64,000 nt of DNA from Camellia lanceoleosa (taxonomy: Eukaryota > Streptophyta > Magnoliopsida > Ericales > Theaceae): contig CM045758.1 of NCBI GenBank assembly GCA_025200525.1, positions 2,976,001 through 3,040,000 on the forward strand. Reading direction: 5' to 3'. Below the pieces are notes generated by a model. It was not told the DNA's origin, ran no database searches, and was given only the letters and a program-made list of their open reading frames with translations. Position 1 is the stretch's first letter. Each line of letters begins with the position of its first letter. This document shows positions 11,021-27,827 of the stretch, piece by piece. The position numbers and the translations under genes were made by a program.

Positions 11021-13069
11021 AATAAAATTAAAATGGGGATTAAAGTGGGTTGGGGAAAATCCAAATCCATTAGGAAATGGGAAAATTTATTATAGGGTAA
11101 TGGGGATCTCTTATAATGTGCCATCTAAGTATGAGAAAAACACTAATTTTAATAATATATATATATATGATGATTATTATTTTAATCTTGTTATCAATGG
11201 TATTTTCTATCTATTAAAAACAAAAATGTGTTATAATATAAATAGTAAACATAAAGGCAAAACTAGAATAATTAAAAAAAGGCACTTACGGTAAAATATA
11301 AATAAATTATATCATAAAATTTTGTAATTGTAAACTTATCTTCAGTTCATCCAATAATATAACACATCAAATGTGTCAATTAACTTTTACCCTTTATTTT
11401 CTTTGTGAAATTCAATAAAAATGGTTACCATTAAAACTAATTTATCTAATAAAATAGCAAAGAGAACAAAGGGAATAGTCGTTTTCTCAGTCACCTCTCA
11501 AATTAATTTTTAGCTTGTTAAACATAATTGCAAGATCTCTCCTCAAATAGATCAATTATAGTTAAGTCAACCGTTAAAAATAAAAATTAAAGTTTAAACT
11601 TGTGCTAGGCTAGTCTAGCACTTAGCCCACCCCAAAGCCATTCTGGCTTTGTTTGGAAAGCCTCAGGTTGGACTTCCTTTGGCTAAAATAATTATAGAAA
11701 ATAAAATAAATTTTTTAGTTACAAAAAAATAAGATGTCACATTCAATTTATAATCATTACATTTTTTTTTTAGATAAATTAATCATTACATTCTTTCTCT
11801 TACAAAAAAATTAAAAATCATTCCCAAACAAAATTTTTTAACCCCAAACTAAAATAACTAAAAAAATCAAAGAACCAACCCACTTTTCAAACCAACCCTC
11901 TATTGGCCGGACTCCACAATTAAGACCAATAGTTTTTAAATTTTTAAATTAATATATATATAGTTATACTTAGTTTTCATACTATAAAAAATTAATCATA
12001 CTAATGCCTCTTCAACTATTTATGAATCAACTTATTCTATAAAATAATTTTTTTTCAGTGTATGCCACTAAAACAATTTTTATTGTTTGAATTATATGTC
12101 ACTTTTAAAATTAATCTATTAAAGAAATAAATAAAACATATTTGCATATAAAATAATATAAATGAGTAAACTTTTTTAATTGAACCATTTTAATCTTTAA
12201 AGCCTAACCTATTGATAAAAACTCTAGTCTACTTAGATTGCATAGATTATTCAATTACGGATAATATTAGATGATCAAACTCTATTATGATTTACCTTAA
12301 GGGTAGTTTTTACATTTCATATATAAATTTTTAAAAATAGTAATATTATGTGACCATATTTTGATATTAGATTTTGATATCATGTATTGTAATACCTCAC
12401 CTCATTCAATAGGTGTCACGTGACACATGTAATTATTGTCTTTTTTGGTGTTACATCAGATACTGCCAAATACGATCATCATAGCATTACTAAATTTCAC
12501 ATTTTAAATTTTAAATATTCCAAATTTTTTAATTTCAAATGACATGTGGCTTATGTAATTTTGTTTTGGACTTTCCATTTAAAAGATCTAAAATTAGATA
12601 TATAGCTTGATGTGCCATTAATTTTATGTCAAATATTTTTCTTAGCTTTTAAAAATTTTTAAAAAAAGTTTAAAGATTTTTTTTTAAAAAATAAATATAA
12701 AATTTAAACAAAAAAATAAAATAGAACTCTATGTAATATAATTTAAAATTTAATATTAATAGGTCATGATTAATATGTATTGCATGGATTCATGTTTACT
12801 ATTATACTATAAACAAACTAAATTTGGTAAAAGTAGTATTCCATTGTTATTATAGTATAAAATTGTGATTTATTTTTCATATCAATATCCTAAAAGACCC
12901 ATACATTTGACAATTTGAAAGATGATTAATTTGAAATATATTACCATAATAATAAAAATATCAATAATTATAATTAAAGTGAAATAACTAGTGAATTATG
13001 ACATGTATATTTTTATATTTTATTATTTTAAAAAATATAAAAAAATTTGGGTTAAAAGTTTCAAATTTA
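11021..13069. other. AT-rich intergenic DNA with one MITE remnant
   Basis: No gene. A MITE-like segment lies at 11645-11897. A 14-bp perfect palindrome with a CACGTG core lies at 12413-12426, and a short stem GTGCTAG/CTAGCAC near 11600. The rest is AT-rich and shows nothing else I can support. Confidence 0.55.
11645..11897. mobile_element. Tourist-like MITE, eroded copy
   Basis: Begins GGCTTTGTTTGGAAAG and ends near TTTTCAAACCAACCC. Its interior (GATGTCACATTC..., ATAATCATTACA, then CTCTTACAAAAAAA) is visibly related to the well-preserved element at 18996-19196. Target duplication is not clear. Confidence 0.45.
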
Positions 13070-14095
13070 TTGACCCAATAATATTTTCATATAATATTAT
13101 AGATAGAAGTACAGATATAGATATAGATTTCAGATCATAACTATTGAAACTAAAAACAGTAATTATATCATTACATGTTTTGAAATCATAAAATTGAAGA
13201 ATTAATGTTAATATAATATTGGCAATGATTAAGAGGATTTAAAAATTAACCAATAATATTTTTATATAATAGTATAAATAGTAATATAGATATAAATATA
13301 GATTTCATACCATAACCATTGAAACTAAAAATAGTAATTACACCATTATATGTTTTGAAATTACAAAATTTAAGAAAATAATACTACTATATTATTGACA
13401 ATGATTAAGATGATTTAAAAAATTAACTTAATTTATGTAAATTAGATTTTAGATTAATCACAAAATGATTGTGTATATTTTAAGTATTAAAAAATTCAAA
13501 AAATATAAGATAATTGAGATTTTCAACTTCAAAGAGAGCACAACGTTTTTACTTATATTATATAATTTGGATTGTAGGTTTTAAATTTGTTGACCCAATA
13601 ATATTTTTATATGATAGTATAGATAGAAGTATAGATATAGATATAGATATGGATTTCATACATACCTATTGAAACTAAAAATAGTAATTATATCCTTACA
13701 AGTTTTGAAATCACAAAATTTAAGGAAATAATACTAATATATTAATGACATTGATTAAGATGTTTTAAAAATTAAATAATATTTTTATATAATAATATAG
13801 ATATAATTATAGATATAGATATAAATTTCATACCATAACCATTAAAACTAAAAATAGTAATTACATCATTGCATGTTTTGAAATTATAAAATTTAAGGAA
13901 ATAATACTATTATATTATTGACAATGATTAAAAGGATTTAAAAATTAACTTAATTTATATAAATTAGATTTTAGACTAATCACAAAATGACATGTATATT
14001 TTAAGTGTTAAAAAATTGAAAAAATATGAGAAAATTATATTGAAATTTTCAATCTCAAAGAGGCCACAATGTTTTTGTTTATATTATATAATAGA
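13070..14095 (+). repeat. Higher-order tandem repeat, four monomers in two long/short pairs
   Basis: The segment beginning near CCCAATAATATTTT(C/T)ATA recurs at about 13075, 13250, 13585 and 13780. Each copy then reads ATAGATATAGAT, TTTCATACC, GAAACTAAAAATAGTAATTA, TGTTTTGAAATCA and ATTATTGACA(A/T)TGATTAAGA. Copies 2 and 4 carry an extra block (TTAGATTTTAGA(C/T)TAATCACAAAATG... to CACAA(C/T)GTTTTT). A short-plus-long pair of about 510 bp was therefore itself duplicated. Non-coding. Confidence 0.8.
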
Positions 14096-14226
14096 ATTAA
14101 AAAAAAGAAAAAGAAAAGAGGATTTCTAACAAAATACATTGTGGGAGTTCCAATTTCTCAACATAATTTTTCAAGATTTTTGAATTATTGTAAAAGAAAA
14201 AAAGACATGTCTTAAAATTATTGGTT

Positions 14227-14462
14227 GATTAAATTTATTTTAATATTATTAATATCACCTAAATTTTTATGTTCCTAATTTAACTGCATGGAAATTTATA
14301 CCATATCTAATCTTTTAAAGTTATGTTCCTATATTAACTCATTTGATTAAATTTATTTTAATATTATTAATATCACCTAAATTTGCATGTTCCAAATTAA
14401 CTCCATGAAAATTTGTACTATATATATAGAAACTCTCTGATTTTTTAATTTATGTTCTTAAA
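14227..14462 (+). repeat. Two tandem copies of a 118-bp sequence
   Basis: GATTAAATTTATTTTAATAT begins at 14227 and again at 14345, each followed by ATCACCTAAATTT, then TTAACT(G/C)CATG and AAATTT(A/G)TAC. Non-coding. Confidence 0.75.
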
Positions 14463-15084
14463 TTAACTTCTACATATTTTCGAAGCCTACATAATTGATA
14501 TTACATAATCATATTAATATTTTCAAATTTTCAAATTTTTTTTTAAAGATAAAAATTAAGAACCTTTCAAAATGTTTGGCATAATAGAATTTCATTTAAT
14601 ATTTTATATTTGAACTATAGAAATACGTATTAAAACTTGAAAAAACATGATATAAATTGATTATTTTTAACTATTTTTATTAATCGATTGATTAATTTTT
14701 TGATCAAATTCAATATAGAGTTACAATAAGACACACACTCATGTGAGTCTTTGATAAAAAATTTAGTAATTTTATCAGGATGTCTAGGATTTTTCAAAAA
14801 ATAAAAATAAAAATGAAAATGAGGGCCATACCTACTCCCAAATTCAATAGCCATTCTGATTTATGACAAGTTTGTTTTACATAGTGTAAATTAGCTTTGA
14901 TGGCCTCATTTATTTATTTCACATTGAATTATTGTTTTGTAATGTTAGTCAGACATGTACAACTGTAATATATTACAACATGGCATTTCTGACTTTGGAC
15001 TCAGATGGCAAATTTGACGGAGACCATTTCCTCCCAGGAAAATTATTCACTTCATATGTGGTAATATCACAAACAATAATGATA
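14463..15084. other. AT-rich intergenic DNA, nothing recognised
   Basis: No gene or element end supported. Confidence 0.5.
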
Positions 15085-15230
15085 GAGACTCCTTTTCTAG
15101 AAGATTGCACAATCTCTAAAGTGATCCACATCACTTATGATATATGGGACCACTCATGTATGTATGGGATCCACATCATAAGTGGTGTGGATCAATTTGA
15201 GAGTTGTGTGGTCCTCCAAAAAGGGGTCTC
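15085..15230. mobile_element. Palindromic MITE, 146 bp
   Basis: Ends are GAGACTCCTTTT and AAAAGGGGTCTC. The arms pair imperfectly over about 60 bp (GTGATCCACATCACTTATGAT against ATCATAAGTGGTGTGGATCA). Target duplication is unclear. An open frame across it is an artefact of the inverted repeat. Confidence 0.6.
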
Positions 15231-15629
15231 ACTCATTTTCCTATCACAAATTCTTTTTTTATTATGATAATATCACAAATAGGTTTCACACAAAATGGAT
15301 AGCTTAGATTAATTCCCACACATATGGACAGTCCAAACCTATTGGTGCCATGATCACATCATTGTCGGGAGAGAGAAATTGGAACTCCCTAAAAAAAAAA
15401 TTCCTTCAATTTAGTGAATTTATAATTTATGATTATGAGATACAATTAATTGTAACAAATTAAAAAAAAAAACTTTCAGAAAGCTAAAAAAATACTTTCA
15501 GGAAGCTAAAAAAATATTTTTTTAACTTATTATTTTAATTATTAAATTATAAAAGATTACACCAAATCAGTCCTTTACTTATGTTGTGCTTAGTATATGG
15601 AAAGAGTAATTGTCCTTTTGTTTAGGAAG

Positions 15630-15838
15630 AACTTTTTTAATTGAATTTTTTGACTATTAATTTGGTTAAAAAAGTTTTGTTTGTGATGAATTTTTAGTTT
15701 TTTTTTTTTTTTGTAATTTTGTTAGAAAAAAAGTTAAACTATTTAGTTTAGATGTGACATTTTATTTTATTAATTTTTTAGTGTATTTTATTTTTTAGTA
15801 TACTAAATTAGACCAACCATTTTACCAAACGAAGGCAC
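15630..15838. mobile_element. Tourist-like MITE fragment
   Basis: Ends with TTTTACCAAACGAAGGC, the same terminal sequence as the right end of the element at 18996-19196, and contains GATGTGACATTTTA in the reverse sense. The left end is eroded. Confidence 0.35.
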
Positions 15839-15901
15839 GGTAGTCAAATTTAGGCCTTATTTGACCTCAAAATCTAAGGTAGCATTTTATAATAATGCTA
15901 G

Positions 15902-16020
15902 AAACACATAAACTAAAATATAAAATAGGACACAACTTTCTGACAAGGGATGTGATCCACATGTCACAAGGTATAGGTCCTACACATGTGGACCCCACCC
16001 CTTATGAGAGTTATGTGTTT
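15902..16020. mobile_element. Palindromic MITE, about 119 bp
   Basis: Outer ends AAACACATAA and TTATGTGTTT are complementary. Inner arms GGGATGTGATCCACATGT and ACATGTGGACCCCACCCC pair imperfectly. It shares short stretches with the element at 15085-15230. Confidence 0.5.
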
Positions 16021-16388
16021 GATTTTTGTATACATAAACTTATACTAAAATTTAATATAGTAATCTTCTTCTAAATAATATTGTCATGAATTATTAAAAG
16101 AAGTAATATTCTATAAATTAATAAATTTTACAAAAAAAGAAAACCATTTATTTATTGATGTTACCATATTATTGAAGTGGACCATATTTCATATTTTGAA
16201 TTTTATTATTAATTTTATTTTAAAATTTGTTAATAAAAACTTCATTATATGGATTTTGATAGGGGTCATGACAAGGTCTCCTCCCTCACAAAATTATGCA
16301 TCCTTGTGAATTAACAATCTTCAAATCTAAAATTATTTTATATATACAAAAATAAAAACAACTTAATTTATTATTAATATAAATTGAA

Positions 16389-16755
16389 GGGTAAATTACA
16401 CTTACACTCAATGAGATTTGAGTTTAATACATATCATCCCTAACGTTTGAAAAATGACACTAACCTCCCTGTCATTGTAATTATTTAGACGGAATGAAGA
16501 CGTTAAACTCATGCACTATTTCTTTTATTGTTTTGCTTTACTTCTTCTTTCTTTTCTTGTTTTCCCTTTGTTTTACTTCTTTTTTTTTTTTTCAGTGTAA
16601 TTTTTTCTATTTTTCTATTAGGAGTTGTTGCATTTTATATAAATATGGAGTTTGTGAAATGAGACTATTAACCATAGGATTGGAAACGCAATTTTCAAAG
16701 CATTAGGGTGAGATGTAATTAGATCAAAACTCAGGGGTGTTAGTGTAATTTACCC
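16389..16755. mobile_element. Mutator-like non-autonomous element with 9-bp TSD
   Basis: Terminal inverted repeats begin GGGTAAATTACACT(T/A)ACAC. The flanks are TAAATTGAA (16380-16388) and TAAATTGAC (16756-16764), a 9-bp target duplication with one mismatch, as expected for the Mutator superfamily. No transposase is present. Confidence 0.75.
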
Positions 16756-17168
16756 TAAATTGACTGGATGATTATGATTTGTTGGAGGAACAACACGTGT
16801 GTCACGTGTATGCGATGTGAATAATAGAGAATCAAGTCCTCGTGTCCCTCGGGTCTGTTTTATGGAATTATTATTTTAATAAAAAGTGAAAAAAATAATA
16901 ATATCAAAGAAAAATATTTGATAAGTCGAATTTGTGTGTTTCGAATGGTACGAATATATTAAAATGACGTTGTTTTACACCAAAATGACATCGTTTTGAG
17001 ACATTCAAGCCATTCGGGCTATCAAGCATTATTGAATATCAAATTAATGAAAATTTCTAAAACATTTAAAAAAAATTATAAACTTTTGAAAAAATTAATG
17101 AAACATCCCTCTCCAACTTTGTATAGCAGAAGATGTTCAAAATGTTTTTTTTTTTTTTAATTAGCTAA

Positions 17169-17258
17169 GGTCCCTCAACATTTTCACAGGGCCAAATTTC
17201 TCTGAGTCGGACAAAATTTCTCTGAATCGAATTTCCTCTATGAAAATGTTGAGGGATC
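17169..17258. repeat. Short hairpin with 18-bp arms
   Basis: GGTCCCTCAACATTTTCA (17169-17186) pairs with TGAAAATGTTGAGGGATC (17241-17258), one mismatch, with a 54-bp loop. Probably a small MITE. Confidence 0.6.
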
Positions 17259-18151
17259 TTTACTATTATGAAAATATTATTTGTTCTTTACCTTATAAAA
17301 TCTTAATATTATGGGCCTTAATGTTGTGTTTGGTTGAGAAATTTGGATGATATTTATGTGATAAATGTTAATTATTGTATATATAAATTTTCCAACCAAA
17401 CACAGTATAAAAAAAATTTTCCTAAACTTTACTACTAAATTTACATTAATTATTGTACTTTCCATTAATAATATTTTCTCAACATTTTATTAAAGAGAGA
17501 AGTGCCATTTATTATCATCTATATTTTTCTACCATTTTACATCGCGCCATGTCAATATTTTATGTGATAAATATTATGTATATATATAACTCATTGAAAT
17601 CCATCAGGCCACATAAAAAAACAAATGAAAATAATAAATTTGATAAACTATTTTAGTAAGCTCCATTGAAATAGCCTTGTTAAAATGGACAATTTTATGG
17701 TGCACTGTTTCTTTTAAAATGTGGACACTACCCTAATTTAAAAAATAAAAAATAAAAACCAAGTTATTCCTTCGTTAATCTATTGATACGAAAGATTCAA
17801 TGGGAGGAAATGAAAAGTGCCATAAGTTCTACATGTCTAGATTGTATTTAATGCATTATATTTAATGTCACAGGATACGTTTCGTTTTTTGTTAATAAAT
17901 AGAGTTAAAATTAGCAATCAAACTAAATTAAAAAAAAAATTTAGTTCATTGACAAAACTTAAAAAATTTAAACTTAAAAGATTAGTGTGGCAGTCTAGAT
18001 TGTATTTAACGCCACAGGGTACTCTGACAAATTGAATTGAAGTTGCCAATCAGATTAAATAAGAAAAAAATTAATTCATCGACGAAAGTTAAAAAATTTA
18101 AAAACTAGTGTGGCAAGGGCACTCCTCCTAAATATTGGGACATAGGTTACT
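17259..18151. other. AT-rich intergenic DNA
   Basis: No gene. A short inverted repeat TGTGTTTGGTTG/CAACCAAACACA (about 17333-17403) may be another tiny MITE. Confidence 0.5.
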
Positions 18152-18490
18152 GTTGTATTTTAATTTGAGATTTATTATGAATTTATTTTTATGATTTGAA
18201 ACGTTGATTTTGTAGGATTCGTTGAATTCTTCATGCATTCCAAAATTATATTCATCGGATATCAATACTTATGTGATCGGATTGCATAATTTTTTTGTTA
18301 TTTCTCAAAAGAAAAATTTATTGTTTATTTTTTTTATGATAAATATAATTCAATCATATAATTATTGATATCCAATTAATATGATTTTCGATATGTATGA
18401 AGTACTCAACAAACTCTACAAAATACAGGATCTGAATCATAAAAATAAATTCATAATAAACCTTAAATTAAGACACAATAATTACTGTTG
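18152..18490. mobile_element. Long-TIR palindromic MITE, about 339 bp
   Basis: Arms of more than 100 bp pair with each other: GTTTATTATGAATTTATTTTTATGATT-type sequence near 18165-18200 has its complement near 18430-18470. The inner arms carry TATCAATA...TATGTGATC facing ATTATTGATATCC. The same design and inner arm motif occur at 38540-38825. Confidence 0.65.
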
Positions 18491-18995
18491 TGCTAACCAT
18501 TCATCCTAAATATTGTGTCTGCTATCCAGGCCGAGGGGGGCTACTTGTCATCCTATGGCCATGTGGTGTGTACTACTCAAGATCAGCTCAGGTTATTTGG
18601 GATTTCGATTGTTTTGCATGTTTGTCTTACGTAATTCATTGTTTGTATAGATTAATTTTTGACTTTGAGTCACCATGCGTTTGAATAGAGGGGGTTCCCT
18701 TTATCTCTAACATCATATTTGATTGACGGGATTAAAGTATGAGATTAAAATTATTAATTTGTGAGTCTAATAATTCTGTGTTTGTTTTAAAATTTTATTT
18801 GAAAATTATTAATCTAATAAATTTGTAAGATTATTAGTAATAGGGTAGAGTAGGAATGAGATTACATATCCTAAGTTAGGAAATAAAATAAAAGGACTTT
18901 TTTACCTATTAATCCTACTAATTCAATTAGATAATGAATACGATACTAATTTGATGAGATTAGTCTTGTGAATCAAACATGACCTAATACTATTA
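18491..18995. other. Intergenic DNA with a possible small MITE
   Basis: No gene. TTTGATTGACGGGATTAA (about 18716) and the facing GATTAGTCTTGTGAATCAAA (about 18960) may be the ends of an eroded element. Confidence 0.4.
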
Positions 18996-19196
18996 GCCTT
19001 CGTTTGGCAAGGACTCAATAGGCTCATGAGCCACAATAGACAAAACATCACATCCAACTCCATAATCATTACACTCTACTCTCACAAAAAAAGTCAAAAA
19101 GCCACGAGCCCTTCCCAAACCAAGCTTTTGAACCCAGGCTCATATACCCGAAAAAGTCAAAAAGCCAAAGAGCCAGCCTACTTCCCAAACGAAGGC
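18996..19196. mobile_element. Tourist-like (PIF/Harbinger) MITE with TTA TSD
   Basis: Terminal inverted repeats GCCTTCGTTTGG(C/G)AAG are identical except for one base. The element is flanked by TTA at 18993-18995 and 19197-19199. The 3-bp TTA target site and the GCCTT-GTTTGG type end fit PIF/Harbinger. It ends about 220 bp upstream of the IPP isomerase start codon. Confidence 0.75.
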
Positions 19197-19419
19197 TTAG
19201 TAGAGTCGAAACTTAATTGCTTTTCTTATCAAAAAAAAAAAAAAAAAAAAAAAAGAATTAGTGTGACAATTAAACAATATTCTATCATAATTTATCTGAG
19301 ATTAAATTAACAAAAAAGAAAAAGTCACATAAAATTTGAATGATTAGGAGTGAGAAACAAAATAAGAAAAGAATAAAAGAATTGTTTGGGGGGAAGAAAA
19401 GAAAGGTGAGCCCAAAAAA

Positions 19420-23940
<4,521 letters not shown>

Positions 23941-24779
23941 AATCCCTTGTCTCCCCTCCCCATGGGATGCAGTGCGTTTGTTGGATCATGATCTTCGGTT
24001 TCTTCAGACAATAAATTTATGTTGCATGCCGCTTCAGAAAAAAAAGGTTTTGCTGGCGTTACAAATTCTGTTCTGTTCTTGCCCAAACAAAGTGTTGTCA
24101 TTTTGTTTTGTGGTCCTTATGTTTTCTCTTTAAGTAGTTATTGTGATTCTAATTTAGATTTGATCTAAACCTTTGAGAACACAAAAAATAAAACTTTTTG
24201 TGGAATGCGCAATTGTAAGATGAGTTTTATCATATCATTATGGTGGTTTTTATTTGGATCTGGGTAAATAGAGTTTTGATTGCCTTCCTTGAAATCAGCT
24301 CTCATGTTCCACTAAGGTTTCACTATTATATACAATGGAACTCTGGAAGGTTTGCTTGAGTATGAGTCCTGAAATTTTTCAGCTCATTGTTGAATTTCTT
24401 CATGGTTTGGTTTTCACGACTACATGTCCAACCTATTTTAATGGATTTTTAAATGGGTGTAATTCATGCAACCCAGTTAGGACCCATTTATAAGTCTGTA
24501 CAAGTTTTTAGCAGATTCAAATTGAACAAGTTCACGGTTTTGGGTTGGAGATAAAATTGAGGGTTGGCTTTTGCAAAAAAGCTTGTTTCATACCACTATG
24601 AATCAAATCATAACCTTTTACATCCTGACCTAAAGATCATATATTTGAAGGGCTTTTTATTTTTATTCATTAAAGCATATATTATTGACTTGTATGGTAT
24701 TATTGGATAATGGATATTTATTGACTTGATTTGCCCAGGCGAAGAGCAGCTATCTATAGTTTAAACCCACATTTGGTAG
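23941..24779. other. IDI 3' untranslated region and downstream DNA
   Basis: The first 200-300 bases are probably the 3' UTR; AATAAA-like words occur at 24009-24014 and 24186-24191. No further gene was seen. Confidence 0.5.
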
Positions 24780-25340
24780 CTTCAACTTTTACTAGTTAAT
24801 TGTTTGGCCCAAAGAGAGAGAGCTTCTCTCTAGAGATTTTTGGCGATGCTTCAGGGATATTCTGGCAACCTCATTTACACTTCTAAAATGTAAATCTACA
24901 CTCCTAAAGTATAGATCTGAACTTCTAGAGTATAGATATAAGTTTTTTATATCTAGAATAAAGGTTTTGAGTGTTTCTCTCTCGATTTTGATATAAATTT
25001 TAAGATTTTCAACACCAACAATGATTCCCTGTTCTTTCAAGCCTTCTCCCATTCCATTGTGGGTGTTCAACTCTAACTTCAAGCGGTGTTTGAAGTACGG
25101 TGATGGCGATGATAGAGTTGGACAGCAACGACAGCGATAGGTGTTGATGCAAACCTTACTTGGTTCAATAAAGGTCGGTGATTTTTTCTACCTCGTAACT
25201 GATTTTTTAACAAATTTGTTTTTGTTGTTTGTAGTTTGATTGTTTACTTGACCTTTTAAGGTCTTCTTGTTTTTCTTTTTAATTTGTATATTGTTTATTT
25301 TATTTTAATATAAATGCTTTTCATGCTTTCAAAAAAAAAA
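24780..25340 (+). mobile_element. Possible truncated retroposon with A-tail
   Basis: The segment starts with a GAGAGAGAGCTTCTCTCT leader, has a mixed non-coding body with three related copies of a short AGTATAGATC(T)-type sequence (24880-24950), and ends in an A-run (25331-25340). This is how short LINE derivatives look. Target duplications are not convincing, so the call is weak. Confidence 0.3.
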
Positions 25341-27827
25341 ATTGCAAGTTAAACCTACCAGTCCACAATTCGTAAAGAAACAAAAACTAGATTATCAATA
25401 AATCTTTTTTCATTTGGAGCTATATTTGTAGCAAATGCTAATTATCACTAATTTGTAACATTCTTTTGAGCTATAAAAAACAGACCTAAAGATTTAAATA
25501 GTTCAATCAAGATTTGTAAAAATCAAGCACATCCCATATCACATGAAATCATGGATGAAAAGACAAGATATCCTCTAAAAAGTCACTCATCTATAAATGA
25601 AAAAGCAAAGAAAAATATAAGGTAACATCTCGAAGCCAACTCCTGCACCTTTTCAATAGAAGGTCGGGTCTGAGTCCCTCCTCCAATGTACAAAAAAGGA
25701 ATAAAAGATAAAACGTTCAACGCCATACCACATTCCATGTAGAATGTCAAACAAGGATGAGAAAAAAGCATTGTCATTCAATATGTATCCTTAAAAATGT
25801 ATTTCTCCAGCTGTGAAAATATACAGCTTATGTTTATGTAACATATTTGTGATACCATGTATACACAATGCATTTGAGAAGGCTATACACTTGGCACTAT
25901 TTTGCAACTCTTTTGCATTCGTCTTCTTCCTCTCAACTGAACTTTTACAATTACCATATACACCCCCACATTAGCTTGCATCAGCTGTTTGTCAATAATA
26001 ATGTGAGAGACACTAACAACATACCAACCAAACACAATGCCAGACTTCTGTGGAGGCGAAGATGTCTTTCTGTACACCACAAAGTCGAATTATTTTCCTT
26101 TGCCAAAAAAATGTAGAGATCTAGTCCACTCTTCTATTGCTGTTCTATGTGCTGCTAATCCAAGTGGGAGATCTCACTGCTGTTGCCTCACTGCTACAAA
26201 TAGAATACACACATCATTTTTTATTTTTTTTCATGGAATTTAAACAAAAAGAAAAGAAGAAGCTTCAGATAAACAAAGTTAATCCAGCAAAAAGAAGAGA
26301 AAAGAATAATGAAATCTTTTCCAACTTTGCTCAAAAGAACTCAAGGAAGATAAAGTAAACCCTTTGTTTGTTCAATAGTTTTCGAAACTGAAATACAAGA
26401 AAGTTCTCTCTTAAGTCACTTACCCTCTTCCCAGGATTCAAATGTAAATTTCTGATCAGCTATCAGTCCAAGCTCCTCTTTCTTTCATCTCCTAAAGAAT
26501 TTTTGCAGACAGAAATTAAAAAATAGAGCTGTGAAGACTGAAAAATGGCAATTTGAACATTGAAATCAAGATACTGATTTTTCAATTCATATATCTTTTC
26601 GTGTGGTTAGATACTTATTTTTAAAATCTAATGAAAGGGAAACGGATACAAAAGTATGTCACCAATCTCTCTCTCTCTCTCTCTCTCAAATTTTTTATGA
26701 CAATAAGAAGAGCACCTAGATTTCATTCATTTCTCAACAACAACAAAACACACATTTCGCAAGTATTCAAATAAAAGTCATACTTGGAAGACTTTTGTAC
26801 GGCACATGACCATATCATGTAAAACCAGAAATAGTTTCTTTCTTTTAAGAGTTTTTTTGTTTTTGTTTTGGCTGGGTTCCTTTAAGAGTTTAAGGAGGTG
26901 AAATTATGAGTTCCCAGTGACTCATAGCTGAATAAAGAGACTGAGGTAATGGCAGTCAAAAAAGAAAAACATAATTTAGAGTCCGGAATGCAAATCAGAG
27001 GAACAGGGGGTAGGGTGTAGCAGTTGCAGACCCCAGGACATCAGAACAATTACATCGACTGTGATTGAACTAAAAAATGTTACTTTAGATTGGAATGACT
27101 GAATATTGACCAAAAAAAGGTTAGATAATGTCTAAGTAGTGAAAGACGGAAAGGGGAAAAATATGTAATTCATACCCATAAATTCCTTTACCTCATTTAT
27201 CTTTTAGGCTGATGGTAGCAGATCAGCAGTTCCTTTGACATTTCAATCTAGGTCAGCTTCTCGTATGTGCAAATGAACCATCAGTAACCACCAAAAAGAG
27301 AGCATTCTTTCTGTATGCTTGCGAAAAACAAAAAAATGATTCATCTAAAAGAAGGAAAACAAGACAAGACAGAAAGGATAAGGAAGAAAATAGAAACTGT
27401 TGGTAAACGGTCACTTGCCTCATGCTTGTCATTGACATTTGTTTACATTGTGTGGGGTTACCAGTAGAATCAGATTTTGGGATATCCAAATGATGTATGG
27501 GAGTGCTTCCCATATAACAACTGCTCGATTATTGAGAACAATTAAATCAAGAAATTTTGAGTATGTGTGCCAAAGAATTGGTTCTGCATCTGTATACTTA
27601 GTCTCCACCAATTTATGTGAGAGGCCAACCAAAGAGAACTCTTGGCCAAAATGTAAAAAATCTCAAGAAAATTGGAAAATTCATGTCTTCCCATCTTTTT
27701 ATATCCAGAAGTCCCTTCTGAAAAGAGAACTCTTGACCCAATCATATCTGAGACCAACCAGATAGAGCTCTTGCAACATATTTTAAAGAATCTCACTGAA
27801 ATACAAAAAAATAAAATAAAATAAATA
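25341..27827. other. Intergenic DNA, including the probable 3' UTR of the PPR gene
   Basis: No supported coding region; open frames here are short and unlike known proteins. A (CT)n tract lies at 26668-26688. The part nearest 27827 is probably the 3' UTR of the minus-strand PPR gene. Confidence 0.5.

Noticed and set aside
14932..15267. 111-codon plus-strand frame
   Set aside because: More than half of it runs through the palindromic MITE at 15085-15230, and it has no recognisable domain.
24792..25082. 96-codon minus-strand frame with repeated LYFRSVDLHFRSV
   Set aside because: Arises from short near-repeats in a retroposon-like segment; not protein-like otherwise.
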